Source: Microbacteriaceae bacterium
GTDB lineage: Bacteria > Actinomycetota > Actinomycetes > Actinomycetales > Microbacteriaceae
Length of the DNA: 59,808 bases
Direction: 5' to 3'
Assembly (NCBI GenBank): GCA_003852775.1
Contig: RDDZ01000056.1
Coordinates: 1-59,808 of the forward strand
Numbering within the stretch: position 1 is the stretch's first letter; every line of letters starts with the position of its first letter. The translations under genes and the position numbers were made by a program. Under the pieces are notes generated by a model that saw only the letters and a program-made list of their open reading frames with translations, was not told where the DNA came from and did not search any database. Below are positions 27,145-37,887 of the stretch, piece after piece.

Positions 27145-28953
27145 ATGACATCTTCGCCTGCCCCATCGGCGCCCTCAGCGGCAGCCAAGCGCGACGCCGC
27201 GCCCATCCTCACCGGCTCCGGCCAGGTCCTCGCGAGCCTCGAGAAGCTCGGCATCACCGACGTCTTCGGCATCCCCGGAGGCGCGATCATGCCCTTCTAC
27301 GACGAGCTCATGGCGTCGACCTCGATCCGCCACATCCTCGTCCGCCACGAGCAGGGCGGCGGCCACGCGGCCGAGGGCTACGCCGCGGCCTCGGGCCGGG
27401 TCGGCGTCTGCATCGCGACGTCGGGCCCCGGCGCCACGAACCTCGTGACCGCGATCGCGGACGCGCACATGGACTCGGTGCCGCTCATCGCGATCACCGG
27501 CCAGGTGTTCTCGACCTCGATGGGCACCGACGCGTTCCAGGAAGTCGACATCACGGGCATCACGATGCCCATCACGAAGCACTCGTTCCTCGTGACCGAC
27601 CCCGCCGACGTGCCGGCGACGCTCGCCGCGGCGTACCACATCGCCACGACGGGTCGCCCCGGCCCCGTGCTCGTCGACATCACGAAGGACGCGCAGCAGA
27701 AGTCGGCGCCGTTCATCTGGCCGCCGAAGGTCGACCTCCCGGGCTACCGGCCCGTCACGAAGGCGCACGGCAAGCAGATCCTGTCGGCCGCCGAGCTGCT
27801 CGCGACCTCGAGCCGGCCCGTGCTCTACGTGGGCGGCGGCGTCGTCCGCTCGGGAGCGGCCGCGGAGCTGCTGGAGCTCGCCGAGCTCACGGGCGCCCCC
27901 GTCGTCACGACGCTCATGGCGCGCGGCGCGTTCCCCGACTCCCACACGCAGCACCTCGGGATGCCGGGCATGCACGGCGCGGTGCCCGCGGTGCTCTCGC
28001 TGCAGGAGTCGGACCTCATCGTCTCGCTCGGCGCGCGCTTCGACGACCGTGTCACGGGCAAGGTGTCCGAGTTCGCCCCCGAGGCCAAGATCGTGCACGT
28101 CGACATCGACCCGGCCGAGATCGGCAAGATCCGTCACGCGGACGTGCCGATCGTGGGCGACGCGCGCGAGGTGATCATCGACCTCATCGACGCGTTCCGT
28201 CAGCTCGGGCAGAAGCCCGACCTCGCCGACTGGTGGACGCGCCTCGACCAGCTGCGCGCGAACTACCCGCTCGGCTACAGCGAGCCCGACGACGGCCTCC
28301 TCTCGCCGCAGTACGTCATCCAGCGGATCGGCGAGCTGTCGGGCCCCGAGGCGATCTACGCCGCGGGCGTCGGCCAGCACCAGATGTGGGCCGCGCAGTT
28401 CATCGGCTACGAGCGTCCGCACGCGTTCCTCAACTCGGGCGGCGCCGGGACGATGGGCTACGCCGTGCCCGCCGCGATGGGCGCCAAGGTGGCCGAGCCC
28501 GACCGCCTCGTGTGGGCGATCGACGGCGACGGGTGCTTCCAGATGACCAATCAGGAGCTCGCGACCTGCACGATCAACGACATCCCGATCAAGGTCGCGA
28601 TCATCAACAACTCCTCCCTGGGCATGGTGCGCCAGTGGCAGACGCTCTTCTACGACGGCCGCCACTCGTTCACCGACCTCAATACGGGCGCGCTCGACAA
28701 GGAGCGCTCGACCCGGATGGTGCCCGACTTCGTGAAGCTCGCCGAGGCGTACGGCGCCCTCGGCATCCGCGTCACGAAGAAGGAGGAGATCGACGACGCG
28801 ATCAAGCTCGCGATCGAGACCAACGACCGCCCGGTCGTCATCGACTTCATCGTGAGCCGCGACGCCATGGTGTGGCCGATGGTCCCGCAGGGCGTCGGCA
28901 ACTCGCAGGTCCAGTACGCCCGCGATCACGCGCCGGCGTGGGAAGAGGAGTAA
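27145..28953 (+). CDS. ilvB: acetolactate synthase, large catalytic subunit
   Basis: 602 residues; ATG with GGAAGG at about 6-7 bases. ThDP- and FAD-dependent condensation of two pyruvates, or pyruvate and 2-ketobutyrate. '[15 protein letters not shown]' and '[17 protein letters not shown]' carry the catalytic Glu; the ThDP motif '[15 protein letters not shown]' through '[12 protein letters not shown]' is complete. The small subunit follows five bases after the stop. First committed enzyme of branched-chain amino-acid synthesis. Confidence 0.97.
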   Translation: MTSSPAPSAPSAAAKRDAAPILTGSGQVLASLEKLGITDVFGIPGGAIMPFYDELMASTSIRHILVRHEQGGGHAAEGYAAASGRVGVCIATSGPGATNLVTAIADAHMDSVPLIAITGQVFSTSMGTDAFQEVDITGITMPITKHSFLVTDPADVPATLAAAYHIATTGRPGPVLVDITKDAQQKSAPFIWPPKVDLPGYRPVTKAHGKQILSAAELLATSSRPVLYVGGGVVRSGAAAELLELAELTGAPVVTTLMARGAFPDSHTQHLGMPGMHGAVPAVLSLQESDLIVSLGARFDDRVTGKVSEFAPEAKIVHVDIDPAEIGKIRHADVPIVGDAREVIIDLIDAFRQLGQKPDLADWWTRLDQLRANYPLGYSEPDDGLLSPQYVIQRIGELSGPEAIYAAGVGQHQMWAAQFIGYERPHAFLNSGGAGTMGYAVPAAMGAKVAEPDRLVWAIDGDGCFQMTNQELATCTINDIPIKVAIINNSSLGMVRQWQTLFYDGRHSFTDLNTGALDKERSTRMVPDFVKLAEAYGALGIRVTKKEEIDDAIKLAIETNDRPVVIDFIVSRDAMVWPMVPQGVGNSQVQYARDHAPAWEEE

Positions 28954-28957
28954 GACC

Positions 28958-29467
28958 ATGTCGCATCACGTGCTCTCCCTCCTCGTCGAGGACAAGCCCG
29001 GTCTGCTGACCCGTGTCGCCGGCCTGTTCGCGCGCCGCGGCTTCAACATCAACTCGCTCGCGGTGGGCCCCACCGAGATCGAGGGGCTCAGCCGCATCAC
29101 GGTCGTCGTGGACGTCGAGGACCTGCCGCTCGAGCAGGTGACGAAGCAGCTCAACAAGCTCGTCAACGTCATCAAGATCGTCGAGCTCGACCCGGAGGCG
29201 TCGGTCCAGCGCGAGCACCTGCTCATCAAGGTGCGCGTCGACAACACGACCCGCAGCCAGATCCTCGAGGCCGTCAACCTGTTCCGCGCCCGCGTCGTCG
29301 ACGTCTCGCCCGACGCGCTCGTCATCGAGGTGACGGGCGACTCGGGCAAGGTGCAGGCGCTCCTGCGCGTGCTCGAGCCGTACGGCATCCGCGAGATCGC
29401 CCAGTCGGGCCTCCTCGCGATCGGCCGCGGCGGCAAGAGCATCACCGAACGCGTCTACAAGAACTGA
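28958..29467 (+). CDS. ilvN: acetolactate synthase, regulatory small subunit
   Basis: 169 residues; ATG with GAGGAG upstream. N-terminal ACT domain (about 4-78; 'HVLSLLVEDKPGLLTRVAGLF', 'RRGFNINSLAVGPTE') for valine feedback, then the C-terminal domain (about 85-165; 'VVDVSPDALVIEVTGDSGKV'). Sits directly after ilvB. Followed by a 120-base gap holding two inverted repeats before ilvC. Confidence 0.96.
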   Translation: MSHHVLSLLVEDKPGLLTRVAGLFARRGFNINSLAVGPTEIEGLSRITVVVDVEDLPLEQVTKQLNKLVNVIKIVELDPEASVQREHLLIKVRVDNTTRSQILEAVNLFRARVVDVSPDALVIEVTGDSGKVQALLRVLEPYGIREIAQSGLLAIGRGGKSITERVYKN

Positions 29468-30613
<1,146 letters not shown>

Positions 30614-30641
30614 TCGACCGATCCCGCGGCGTGAGCCGCGA

Positions 30642-30675
30642 CACGAGGGCGGGGGCTTCGGCTCCCGCCCTCGTG
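30642..30675 (+). terminator. strong terminator after ilvC
   Basis: 15-bp stem (CACGAGGGCGGGGGC pairing with GCTCCCGCCCTCGTG, one G-T) closed by a stable TTCG tetraloop, 28 bases after the ilvC stop. No U-tract. Probably ends the ilvBNC transcript. Confidence 0.8.
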
Positions 30676-30785
30676 GCGTCTCAGGCGGCGGCCGCCGACC
30701 CGCGGCCTCCCGCTCTCGCGCGGTTCCGGGGGGTGCGGAAGGGCGCGGATTGGCCGCCACGCCTGCTGGCCGATTGAATGGGAGC

Positions 30786-31919
30786 ATGACGGCGACTGCG
30801 GTGCACTTCGGAGCTGGCAACATCGGGCGCGGGTTCGTGGCGCCGTTCCTCAGGGAGAGCGGCTACGAGGTCGTGTTCGCCGACGTGAGCGACGAGCTCA
30901 TCACGGCGCTGCAGACTGAGCCGAGCTACCGCGTGCACGAGGTCGGCGAGGGCGGCCGCGAGCTCGTGATCGACGGCTACCGAGCGATCAACTCGCGCGA
31001 GAACCCGGACGACGTGGCCGCCGAGATCGCGCGCGCCGACATCGTCACGACCGCGGTGGGCGCCCGCATCCTGCAGTTCGTGGCCCCGCTCATCGCGCAG
31101 GGGCTCGCGCAGCGGCCGGCCGACGCGCGCCCGCTCATCGTGATCGCGTGCGAGAACGCGATCGGGGGCACCGACATCCTCGCGGCCGCGGTGCGCGAGC
31201 TCGGCGGCGACATGGATCGGGCGGTCTGGGCGAACTGCGCGATCGACCGCATCGTGCCCGAGCAGCGCGGCGGTCTCGACGTGACGCTCGAGACCTTCTG
31301 GGAGTGGGCGGTCGACCGCACGCCCTTCGCCGGCGACGTGCCCGAGCTCGCGGGCGTGCACTGGGTGGACGACCTCGAGCCCTACATCGAGCGCAAGCTC
31401 TTCACCGTCAACACGGGCCACGCGGCGACCGCGTACCTCGGCTACCGGCGGGGGATCGCGACGATCGCGGAGGCCCTCGCCGTGCCGGAGGTCATGGCCG
31501 AGGTGCGTGCCGTGCTCGCGGAGACGAGCGGGCTGCTCGTCGCGAAGCACGGCTTCACGGCCGAGGAGCAGACGCAGTACGTCGAGACGACCCTCGCGCG
31601 CATCACGAACCCCGAGCTGCCCGACACGTGCGCGCGCGTGGGGCGCGCTCCGCTGCGCAAGCTCGGCCGCCACGAGCGGTTCGTCGAGCCCGCGGCCCAG
31701 CTCGCCGAGCGCGGCGAGCCCGCGTGGAACCTGCTCACCGCGATCGGGGCGGCCCTGCACTTCGACCCGGACGACGACCCCGAGGCCGTCGAGCTCCAGG
31801 CGAGGCTCGCATCCGGCGCGACCCCGGCCCAGCTCGCCGCCGAGCTGTGCGGCGTGGACGCGTCGCACCCGCTGCACGGACCGCTGACCGAGGTGTTCCG
31901 CCTGCGGCTGTCGTCCTGA
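30786..31919 (+). CDS. mtlD: mannitol-1-phosphate 5-dehydrogenase
   Basis: 377 residues; ATG 30786 after a GGGAG. NAD-dependent interconversion of mannitol-1-phosphate and fructose-6-phosphate. N-terminal 'AVHFGAGNIGRGFVAPFL' nucleotide site, central 'ACENAIGGTD' and 'CAIDRIVPEQ', and the catalytic helix 'ERKLFTVNTGHAATAYLGY' with the conserved Lys, Asn and His. No PTS mannitol genes are next to it; the following gene starts 28 bases on. Confidence 0.93.
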   Translation: MTATAVHFGAGNIGRGFVAPFLRESGYEVVFADVSDELITALQTEPSYRVHEVGEGGRELVIDGYRAINSRENPDDVAAEIARADIVTTAVGARILQFVAPLIAQGLAQRPADARPLIVIACENAIGGTDILAAAVRELGGDMDRAVWANCAIDRIVPEQRGGLDVTLETFWEWAVDRTPFAGDVPELAGVHWVDDLEPYIERKLFTVNTGHAATAYLGYRRGIATIAEALAVPEVMAEVRAVLAETSGLLVAKHGFTAEEQTQYVETTLARITNPELPDTCARVGRAPLRKLGRHERFVEPAAQLAERGEPAWNLLTAIGAALHFDPDDDPEAVELQARLASGATPAQLAAELCGVDASHPLHGPLTEVFRLRLSS

Positions 31920-31947
31920 CACCGTGCGGATGGGGGAGGATGGACGG

Positions 31948-32433
31948 GTGACCTCCCGCGACCCCGAGCCCGTCGACGAGACGGACGACGACGACGCGGC
32001 GCTCTCCTGGGCGGGAGACGACGACCGCGGCCGCATGACGCCGCGCCTGCGCGACGCGGCGGACGACGTCCCCGCGGCCGCCGTCGAGCCGGAGCCCGAC
32101 GAGCCGCACGTCGCACCCCGCGCGCCCGGGGAGCGTGTGCTCCAGTTCGGCACCTACGCCTTCGGGGCGGTCTACCTCGCGATCTCGATCGGCTGGATCT
32201 TCTCGGTGCAGCTCATGTTCTACCCGGGCCTCGACCTGCTCGGCGAGATCATGTGGCAGTTCGGCGAGTTCCTCGCGATGGTGTCGGCGGCCCTGTGGTT
32301 CGCGGCCGTCCTAACGTTGACGCCCGAGGGCGTCGCGCGACGCGGCGCCAAGCGGATGGTGGCCTTCCTCGTGGGCGCGCTCGTGCTCGTGCCGTGGCCC
32401 GCCCTCGGCTACTGGATCGGGAGCATGCAGTGA
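31948..32433 (+). CDS. hypothetical three-helix membrane protein with acidic N-terminus
   Basis: 161 residues; GTG at 31948 preferred because GGGGGAGGA lies 7 bases upstream (earlier in-frame GTG and ATG lack one). Residues 1-60 are acidic and probably disordered; three hydrophobic segments follow (about 70-92, 104-126 and 136-155). The stop overlaps the next start (GTGA). I recognise no family. Confidence 0.7.
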   Translation: MTSRDPEPVDETDDDDAALSWAGDDDRGRMTPRLRDAADDVPAAAVEPEPDEPHVAPRAPGERVLQFGTYAFGAVYLAISIGWIFSVQLMFYPGLDLLGEIMWQFGEFLAMVSAALWFAAVLTLTPEGVARRGAKRMVAFLVGALVLVPWPALGYWIGSMQ

Positions 32434-32762
32434 GCGCACACGACGCGACCCGGGTGCAGGCCGCATCCGTGCCCCTCGGCTGGCGGATCGGCGTGGCCGT
32501 GATCTTCGCGGCGCTCTACGGCTGGTTTCTCTTCTCGGCCGTGAGCAACCTCGTCGCGCTCCCCGCCCTCTACACCGCTCAGGGTTTCGCGGAGTACATC
32601 CCGTGGACGCCCCTCGTGCTCGGCGTGATCGTGCCGCCCGTCGCCTACCTGGCGGCCCTCCTGATGGGCCGGGGCCGGGCGCTGAGCGCCCGCGTCGTCG
32701 TGTTCGCGGCGGGCCTCGCCGCGACCGCCGCCGCCGCGCTCAGCCTCTACGTGCTCGCCTGA
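32430..32762 (+). CDS. hypothetical three-helix membrane protein
   Basis: 110 residues; GTG overlapping the previous stop. Three hydrophobic segments (about 17-40, 55-80 and 87-108) without charged catalytic motifs. Its coupling to the preceding membrane protein suggests the two work as a pair. Function not recognised. Confidence 0.7.
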   Translation: MSAHDATRVQAASVPLGWRIGVAVIFAALYGWFLFSAVSNLVALPALYTAQGFAEYIPWTPLVLGVIVPPVAYLAALLMGRGRALSARVVVFAAGLAATAAAALSLYVLA

Positions 32763-32890
32763 TCCGCCCGGGTCGTCACCCGCCGAAACGGGAATGCGGC
32801 GTCCGGTACGCTGGCTGTGCCGCGCCAGCGCGCGCCGCGGCATCCGCTCTCCGCGGCCTGGCGCCGCAGTCCCCGCACGAAGGAACTTCC

Positions 32891-34486
32891 GTGGCAAAGC
32901 CGATCGTCCTGATCGCCGAACAACTCTCGCCCGCCACCGTCGAGGCCCTCGGTCCCGACTTCGACATCCGCGAGGTCGACGGCACCGACCGTCCGGCCCT
33001 CCTGGCGGCGCTCTCCGACGCGAGCGCGGTGCTCATCCGCTCGGCGACGCAGATCGACGCGGAGGCGCTCGCCGCGGCTCCCGCGCTCAAGGTCGTCGCA
33101 CGTGCCGGCGTGGGTCTCGACAACGTCGACATCAAGGCCGCCACCGAGGCGGGCGTCATGGTGGTCAACGCGCCGACCTCCAACATCATCAGCGCCGCCG
33201 AGCTCACGATCGGCCACATCCTGAGTCTCGCCCGCCACATCCCGGCCGCGCACGCGAGCCTCGCCGCGGGGGAGTGGAAGCGCTCGAAGTTCACGGGCAC
33301 CGAGCTCTACGAGAAGACCGTCGGCATCATCGGCCTCGGCCGCATCGGGGCGCTCATCACCGCCCGCCTGCAGGCGTTCGGCGTCGAGGTCGTGGCCTAC
33401 GACCCCTACGTGTCGCCCGCCCGCGCCCAGCAGCTCGGCGTGCGCCTCGTGAGCCTCGACGAGCTCCTCGAGCAGTCGGACTTCATCTCGATCCACATGC
33501 CGAAGACGCCCGAGACCACGGGCATGATCGCGGCCGCGCAGCTCGCCAAGATGAAGAAGAGCGCCTACATCGTCAACGTCGCGCGCGGCGGCCTGATCGA
33601 CGAGGACGCCCTCTACGACGCCCTCACCGCGGGCACCATCGCGGGCGCCGGCCTCGACGTGTTCAACGCCGAGCCGCCCGTCGACACGAAGCTCCTCTCG
33701 CTGCCGAACGTCGTCGTCACGCCCCACCTCGGCGCCTCCACCGACGAGGCGCAGGAGAAGGCGGGCGTCTCGGTCGCGCGCAGCGTGCGCCTCGCCCTCG
33801 AGGGCGAGCTCGTGCCGGACGCCGTCAACGTGGCCGGCGGCGTCATCGACCCGTTCGTGCGCCCCGGCATCGCGCTCGTCGAGAAGCTCGGCCAGATCCT
33901 CGCTGCCGTCGCCGGCCACGGCGCCCTCACCGACCTCGAGGTCGACGTGCGGGGCGAGCTCGCCGCCTACGACGTGAGCGTGTACCGCCTCGCGGCGCTC
34001 AAGGGGTACTTCACGAACCTCGTCACCGAGAACGTCTCGTACGTCAACGCACCGCTCCTCGCCGAGCAGCGCGGCATCACCTCGAGCCTCAACGTCTCCG
34101 AGGAGAGCAAGGACTACCGCAACACGACGACCCTGCGCGGCGTGCTGTCCGACGGCACGGCCGTCGAGGTCTCGGGGACGCTCGCCGGCACGAAGATGGC
34201 CGAGAAGCTCATCGGCCTCAACGGCTACGACATCGAGGTGCCGATCGCCGAGCACCACATCGTGATGTTCTACACCGACCGCCCGGGCATCGTCGCCGTC
34301 TACGGCAAGGAGTTCGGCGACGCGGGCATCAACATCGCGGGCATGCAGATCGCGCGCCGGAGCGCGGGCGGTCAGGCGCTCTCGATCATCACGGTCGACT
34401 CGCCGGTGCCCGACGACGTGCTTGAGCGCGTGCGCACCTCCATCGCGGCCGACGAGGTGCGCGAGATCGACATCGTCGCGGGCTGA
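32891..34486 (+). CDS. serA: D-3-phosphoglycerate dehydrogenase
   Basis: 531 residues, the long actinobacterial form. First step of serine synthesis. Substrate and NAD domains about 1-310: 'VVARAGVGLDNVDIKAATE', Rossmann 'VGIIGLGRIGALI', catalytic Arg in 'NVARGGLIDE' and His in 'TPHLGASTDEAQ'. An intervening domain (about 320-450) precedes a C-terminal ACT domain (about 455-528) for serine feedback. GTG start with GAAGGA upstream. A TACGCT -10-like element lies in the 128-base gap before it. Confidence 0.96.
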   Translation: MAKPIVLIAEQLSPATVEALGPDFDIREVDGTDRPALLAALSDASAVLIRSATQIDAEALAAAPALKVVARAGVGLDNVDIKAATEAGVMVVNAPTSNIISAAELTIGHILSLARHIPAAHASLAAGEWKRSKFTGTELYEKTVGIIGLGRIGALITARLQAFGVEVVAYDPYVSPARAQQLGVRLVSLDELLEQSDFISIHMPKTPETTGMIAAAQLAKMKKSAYIVNVARGGLIDEDALYDALTAGTIAGAGLDVFNAEPPVDTKLLSLPNVVVTPHLGASTDEAQEKAGVSVARSVRLALEGELVPDAVNVAGGVIDPFVRPGIALVEKLGQILAAVAGHGALTDLEVDVRGELAAYDVSVYRLAALKGYFTNLVTENVSYVNAPLLAEQRGITSSLNVSEESKDYRNTTTLRGVLSDGTAVEVSGTLAGTKMAEKLIGLNGYDIEVPIAEHHIVMFYTDRPGIVAVYGKEFGDAGINIAGMQIARRSAGGQALSIITVDSPVPDDVLERVRTSIAADEVREIDIVAG

Positions 34487-34516
34487 CGCCCGACCCGGGA
34501 TACCGCGCGAACGGGA

Positions 34517-34553
34517 AAGCGGCACGTGCCCACCCGAAAGGCACGTGCCGCTT
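34517..34553. terminator. terminator between serA and the convergent DUF6458 gene
   Basis: 14-bp perfect stem, AAGCGGCACGTGCC pairing with GGCACGTGCCGCTT, loop of nine bases, 30 bases after serA and 16 before the 3' end of the opposing gene. Serves both directions. Confidence 0.85.
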
Positions 34554-34569
34554 GGGACTCTCGCCGCCG

Positions 34570-34824
34570 TTACGGCAGCGGGTCGGTCTCGGTCGCACGC
34601 TGGTCGACCCGCGTGCCCGTGGCGGGGTCGACGTCCGACCGGACGGTGGTGATCGACTGGCGCTTGCGCATGAGCAGCACCAGCCCGATGAGCGTCACGA
34701 TGACGCCCGCGCCCATCAGCAGGTAGCCGACGAGGTCGAGGTCGATGACGTCCGTCTGCACGTTGAGCGCGAACGTGAAAATCGCGCCGACGACGAAGAG
34801 GAAGATGCCGAGCCCGATGCTCAT
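34570..34824 (-). CDS. DUF6458-like small membrane protein
   Basis: 84 residues. 'MSIGLGIFLFVVGAIFTFAL' starts the first helix, then 'DVIDLDLVGYLLMGAGVIV' and a second helix, followed by a basic and then acidic tail. This matches the actinobacterial DUF6458 pattern as I recall it. Role unknown; often solitary. AGGAGG lies about 5 bases upstream. Confidence 0.8.
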   Translation of the reverse strand: MSIGLGIFLFVVGAIFTFALNVQTDVIDLDLVGYLLMGAGVIVTLIGLVLLMRKRQSITTVRSDVDPATGTRVDQRATETDPLP

Positions 34825-34969
34825 GATGGCCTCCTTGGTTTCGGTCCCCTCGTGGGGGCTGCTACGAAACTAGGGACGGGCACAGCGTGCGGACAGCCCG
34901 TTGACTCCGCACCCCCGGAGCGCTATACGCGGGCGCGGAGGCGCATGCGCGGCCCGATAATCTGAACGC

Positions 34970-36016
34970 ATGACGCGCACCATCGACCTCGCCGTGATCG
35001 CGGGAGACGGCATCGGACCCGAAGTCATCGCCGAGGCGGTGAAGGTGCTGGATGCGGCGGTCGCCGGCGAGGCGCAGCTCGCGGTGACGTCCTACCCGTT
35101 CAGTGCGGCCCACTACCTCGAGACCGGGAACATCCTCGACGACGAGGACCTCGCCGCCCTCGCGAAGCACGACGCCATCCTGCTCGGCGCCGTCGGCGGC
35201 GACCCGCGCGACCCTCGCCTCGCGGGCGGCATCATCGAGCGCGGCCTGCTGCTCAAGCTGCGCTTCGCATTCGACCACTACGTCAACCTGCGCCCGACCG
35301 TGCTCTACCCGACGGTCGCGAGCCCGCTCGCGGACCCGGGCGACGTCGACTTCGTCGTCGTGCGCGAGGGCACCGAGGGGCCCTACGTGGGCAACGGCGG
35401 CAGCATCCGGAAGGGCACGCCGCACGAGATCGCCAACGAGGTGAGCGTCAACACCGCCTACGGCGTCGAGCGCGTCGTGCGCTACGCCTTCGAGCTCGCC
35501 GAGCGCCGCCGCAAGCAGGTCACGCTCGTGCACAAGACGAACGTGCTGACCCACGCCGGCGGCCTCTGGTCGCGCCTCGTCGAGGCGGAGGCGGCCAATC
35601 ATCCGGAGGTGGCGTGGAACTACCAGCACGTCGACGCCGCGACGATCCACATGGTGGCCGACCCTGGTAGGTTCGACGTCATCGTCACCGACAATCTCTT
35701 CGGCGACATCCTCACCGATCTGGCCGGCGCCATCAGCGGCGGCATCGGACTGGCGGCCTCGGGCAACATCAACCCCGACGGCACGTTCCCCAGCATGTTC
35801 GAGCCGGTCCACGGATCCGCGCCCGACATCGCCGGGCAGCAGAAGGCCGACCCCACGGCCGCGATCCTGTCGACCGCGCTCCTGCTCGACCACCTCGGTC
35901 TCGCGGATGCGGCGCGCCGGGTCGAGGCGGCGGTGGGCGCCGACCTCGCCGAACGAGGGACCAGCCCGCGCACGACCGCCGAGGTCGGAAGCGCCATCGC
36001 CGCCCGTCTCGGCTGA
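34970..36016 (+). CDS. leuB: 3-isopropylmalate dehydrogenase
   Basis: 348 residues. Oxidative decarboxylation in leucine synthesis, NAD+ and Mg2+ dependent. '[20 protein letters not shown]' at the start, '[17 protein letters not shown]', '[12 protein letters not shown]', and metal-binding '[15 protein letters not shown]' with downstream '[14 protein letters not shown]'. ATG start. ilvE follows after 57 bases, so these two may be one transcript. Confidence 0.95.
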   Translation: MTRTIDLAVIAGDGIGPEVIAEAVKVLDAAVAGEAQLAVTSYPFSAAHYLETGNILDDEDLAALAKHDAILLGAVGGDPRDPRLAGGIIERGLLLKLRFAFDHYVNLRPTVLYPTVASPLADPGDVDFVVVREGTEGPYVGNGGSIRKGTPHEIANEVSVNTAYGVERVVRYAFELAERRRKQVTLVHKTNVLTHAGGLWSRLVEAEAANHPEVAWNYQHVDAATIHMVADPGRFDVIVTDNLFGDILTDLAGAISGGIGLAASGNINPDGTFPSMFEPVHGSAPDIAGQQKADPTAAILSTALLLDHLGLADAARRVEAAVGADLAERGTSPRTTAEVGSAIAARLG

Positions 36017-36073
36017 CGTCGAGACGACGGGCGCACAATAGAGTTCACGAACCAGCGGAAGACGAGCCGACCC

Positions 36074-37189
36074 ATGACCCTCAACCTCCTCCCCATGGCC
36101 AACCAGGACCTCCAGTTCCAGGTGACCCGCAACGAGAACGCGAAGAGCCCCGAGGAGCGCGAGGCGATCCTCGCGAACCCGGGCTTCGGGCAGCACTTCA
36201 CCGACCACATGGTCGACATCTGCTGGTCGGAGAAGGGCGGATGGCACCGCCCGCGCGTGCAGCCCTACGGGCCCATCCAGCTCGACCCGGCCGCCGCGGT
36301 GCTGCACTACGCGCAGGAGATCTTCGAGGGCCTCAAGGCGTACCGCCACGCGGACGGCTCGATCTGGACCTTCCGCCCGGAGGCCAACGCGGCCCGCATG
36401 CAGCGTTCGGCCAAGCGCCTCGCGATGCCCGAGCTGCCGACCGAGTACTTCCTCGACTCGCTCAAGCAGCTCATCGCGGTCGACGGCGACTGGGTGCCGA
36501 CGCAGGACGAGACGAGCCTCTACCTGCGCCCCTTCGCATTCGCGAAGGAGGCGTTCCTCGGCGTGCGCCCCGCGAAGAAGGTCAACTACTACCTCATCGC
36601 CTCGCCCGCCGGCGCCTACTTCACGGGCGGCGTGACCCCCGTGTCGATCTGGCTCTCGACGAGCTACGCCCGCGCCGCCCACGGGGGCACGGGCGCCGCC
36701 AAGACCGGCGGCAACTACGCCGCGTCGCTCCTGCCGCAGGCCGAGGCCTACGAGAACGGCTGCGCCCAGGTGCTCTTCCTCGACTCGCAGGAGGGCCGCT
36801 ACCTGGAGGAGCTCGGCGGCATGAACCTCATCCTCGTGCGCAAGGACGGCACGCTGCTCACACCGGCATCCGACTCGATCCTCGAGGGCATCACGCGCGA
36901 CTCGATCCTGCAGCTCGCGAAGGACCGCGGCCACGCGGTCGAGCAGCGTCCGATCGCCTACGACGAGTGGCGCGAGGGCGTCGCCTCGGGTGACATCGTG
37001 GAAGCGTTCGCGTGCGGCACCGCCGCGGTCGTGACGCCCATCGCCGAGATCAAGACGGCCGACGACCGCGGCATCGTGATGCCCGAGGTCGAGGACCGCC
37101 TCGCCATGTCGCTGCGCGAGGAGCTCACGGGCATCCAGTACGGGCGCGTCGAGGACCGCCACGGCTGGCTGTACCGCCTCGACGCGTAG
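36074..37189 (+). CDS. ilvE: branched-chain amino-acid aminotransferase
   Basis: 371 residues, the long class IV form of actinobacteria. PLP enzyme for the last step of Val, Leu and Ile synthesis. Lys210 in 'AAKTGGNYAASLLPQ' is the Schiff-base residue; 'LHYAQEIFEGLKAYR', 'LYLRPFAFAKEAFLGVRP' and 'FACGTAAVVTPI' are conserved. Reads in line with leuB. Confidence 0.95.
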   Translation: MTLNLLPMANQDLQFQVTRNENAKSPEEREAILANPGFGQHFTDHMVDICWSEKGGWHRPRVQPYGPIQLDPAAAVLHYAQEIFEGLKAYRHADGSIWTFRPEANAARMQRSAKRLAMPELPTEYFLDSLKQLIAVDGDWVPTQDETSLYLRPFAFAKEAFLGVRPAKKVNYYLIASPAGAYFTGGVTPVSIWLSTSYARAAHGGTGAAKTGGNYAASLLPQAEAYENGCAQVLFLDSQEGRYLEELGGMNLILVRKDGTLLTPASDSILEGITRDSILQLAKDRGHAVEQRPIAYDEWREGVASGDIVEAFACGTAAVVTPIAEIKTADDRGIVMPEVEDRLAMSLREELTGIQYGRVEDRHGWLYRLDA

Positions 37190-37192
37190 CCC

Positions 37193-37216
37193 GCGTCACC
37201 GCGTCACCGCGTCACC
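37193..37216. repeat. three tandem copies of GCGTCACC
   Basis: An 8-bp unit repeated three times without variation at the junction of ilvE and the convergent hydrolase; the last copy supplies that gene's stop codon. Likely replication slippage. Confidence 0.8.
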
Positions 37217-37844
37217 GCGGCGGCAGAAACGCGGCGATCGCGTCGGCGGCCTGCGCGAGGTTCTCGGCGAGCGTGCGCCCCGACGCCTTGCGCGGCTTGA
37301 GGTCGTGGTCGCCGTCGGGCGCCCACGAGAACCCGATCGCGGGGGAGAGGGCGTAGCCGGCGACCTCCTCGCGCGACCCCATGACGTCGCGTTCGCCCTG
37401 GCACACGAGCGTCGGCGTCGCGAGCTCGGCGAGGTGCGCCGTGCGCAGCTGCTCGGGCTTGCCCATCGGGTGGAAGGGGTAGCCGAGGCACACGAGCCCG
37501 CGGATGCGTCCCGTTGCGTGCTGCTCGTCGGCGATCATCGAGGCCACGCGCCCGCCGAACGACTTGCCCCCGATCGCGGGCACGGCATCCGTCTCGGAGC
37601 GCACCTGCTCGAGCGCCGCGCGGTACTCGTCGAGCACGGCCTCGGCGCGCGGGTTGGGACGCCGCGCGCCCTCGCGTCGGGCGGCCATGTAGGCGAACTC
37701 GAAGCGGGCCACGCGGATGCCGCGGTCGCCGAGCAGCGAGGCCATGTCGTCCATCCACGCGGAGTCCATGGGGGCGCCCGCCCCGTGGGCGAGCACGATC
37801 AGGCGGTCGGAGTCGACGGGGCCGGTCCAGAGCAGGGTCGTCAC
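37212..37844 (-). CDS. alpha/beta hydrolase of the KANL3/Tex30 type
   Basis: 210 residues. 'LIVLAHGAGAPMDSAWM' forms the oxyanion region, the nucleophile Ser lies in 'GGKSFGGRVAS', 'LVCQGERDVMG' supplies the Asp and 'DGDHDLKPRKASG' the His. This small fold is usual for KANL3/Tex30 family hydrolases. Substrate unknown. Divergent from the FAH-family gene by about 43 bases. Confidence 0.85.
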   Translation of the reverse strand: MTTLLWTGPVDSDRLIVLAHGAGAPMDSAWMDDMASLLGDRGIRVARFEFAYMAARREGARRPNPRAEAVLDEYRAALEQVRSETDAVPAIGGKSFGGRVASMIADEQHATGRIRGLVCLGYPFHPMGKPEQLRTAHLAELATPTLVCQGERDVMGSREEVAGYALSPAIGFSWAPDGDHDLKPRKASGRTLAENLAQAADAIAAFLPPR

Positions 37845-37887
37845 GGGGTCAAGTATCCCGGCATGCGGGGACGACTAGGCTCGGAGG

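Noticed and set aside
37193-37216. GCGTCACC tandem repeat as a regulatory or CRISPR-like element
   Set aside because: Three contiguous 8-bp units at convergent gene ends with no spacer; simple slippage explains it.
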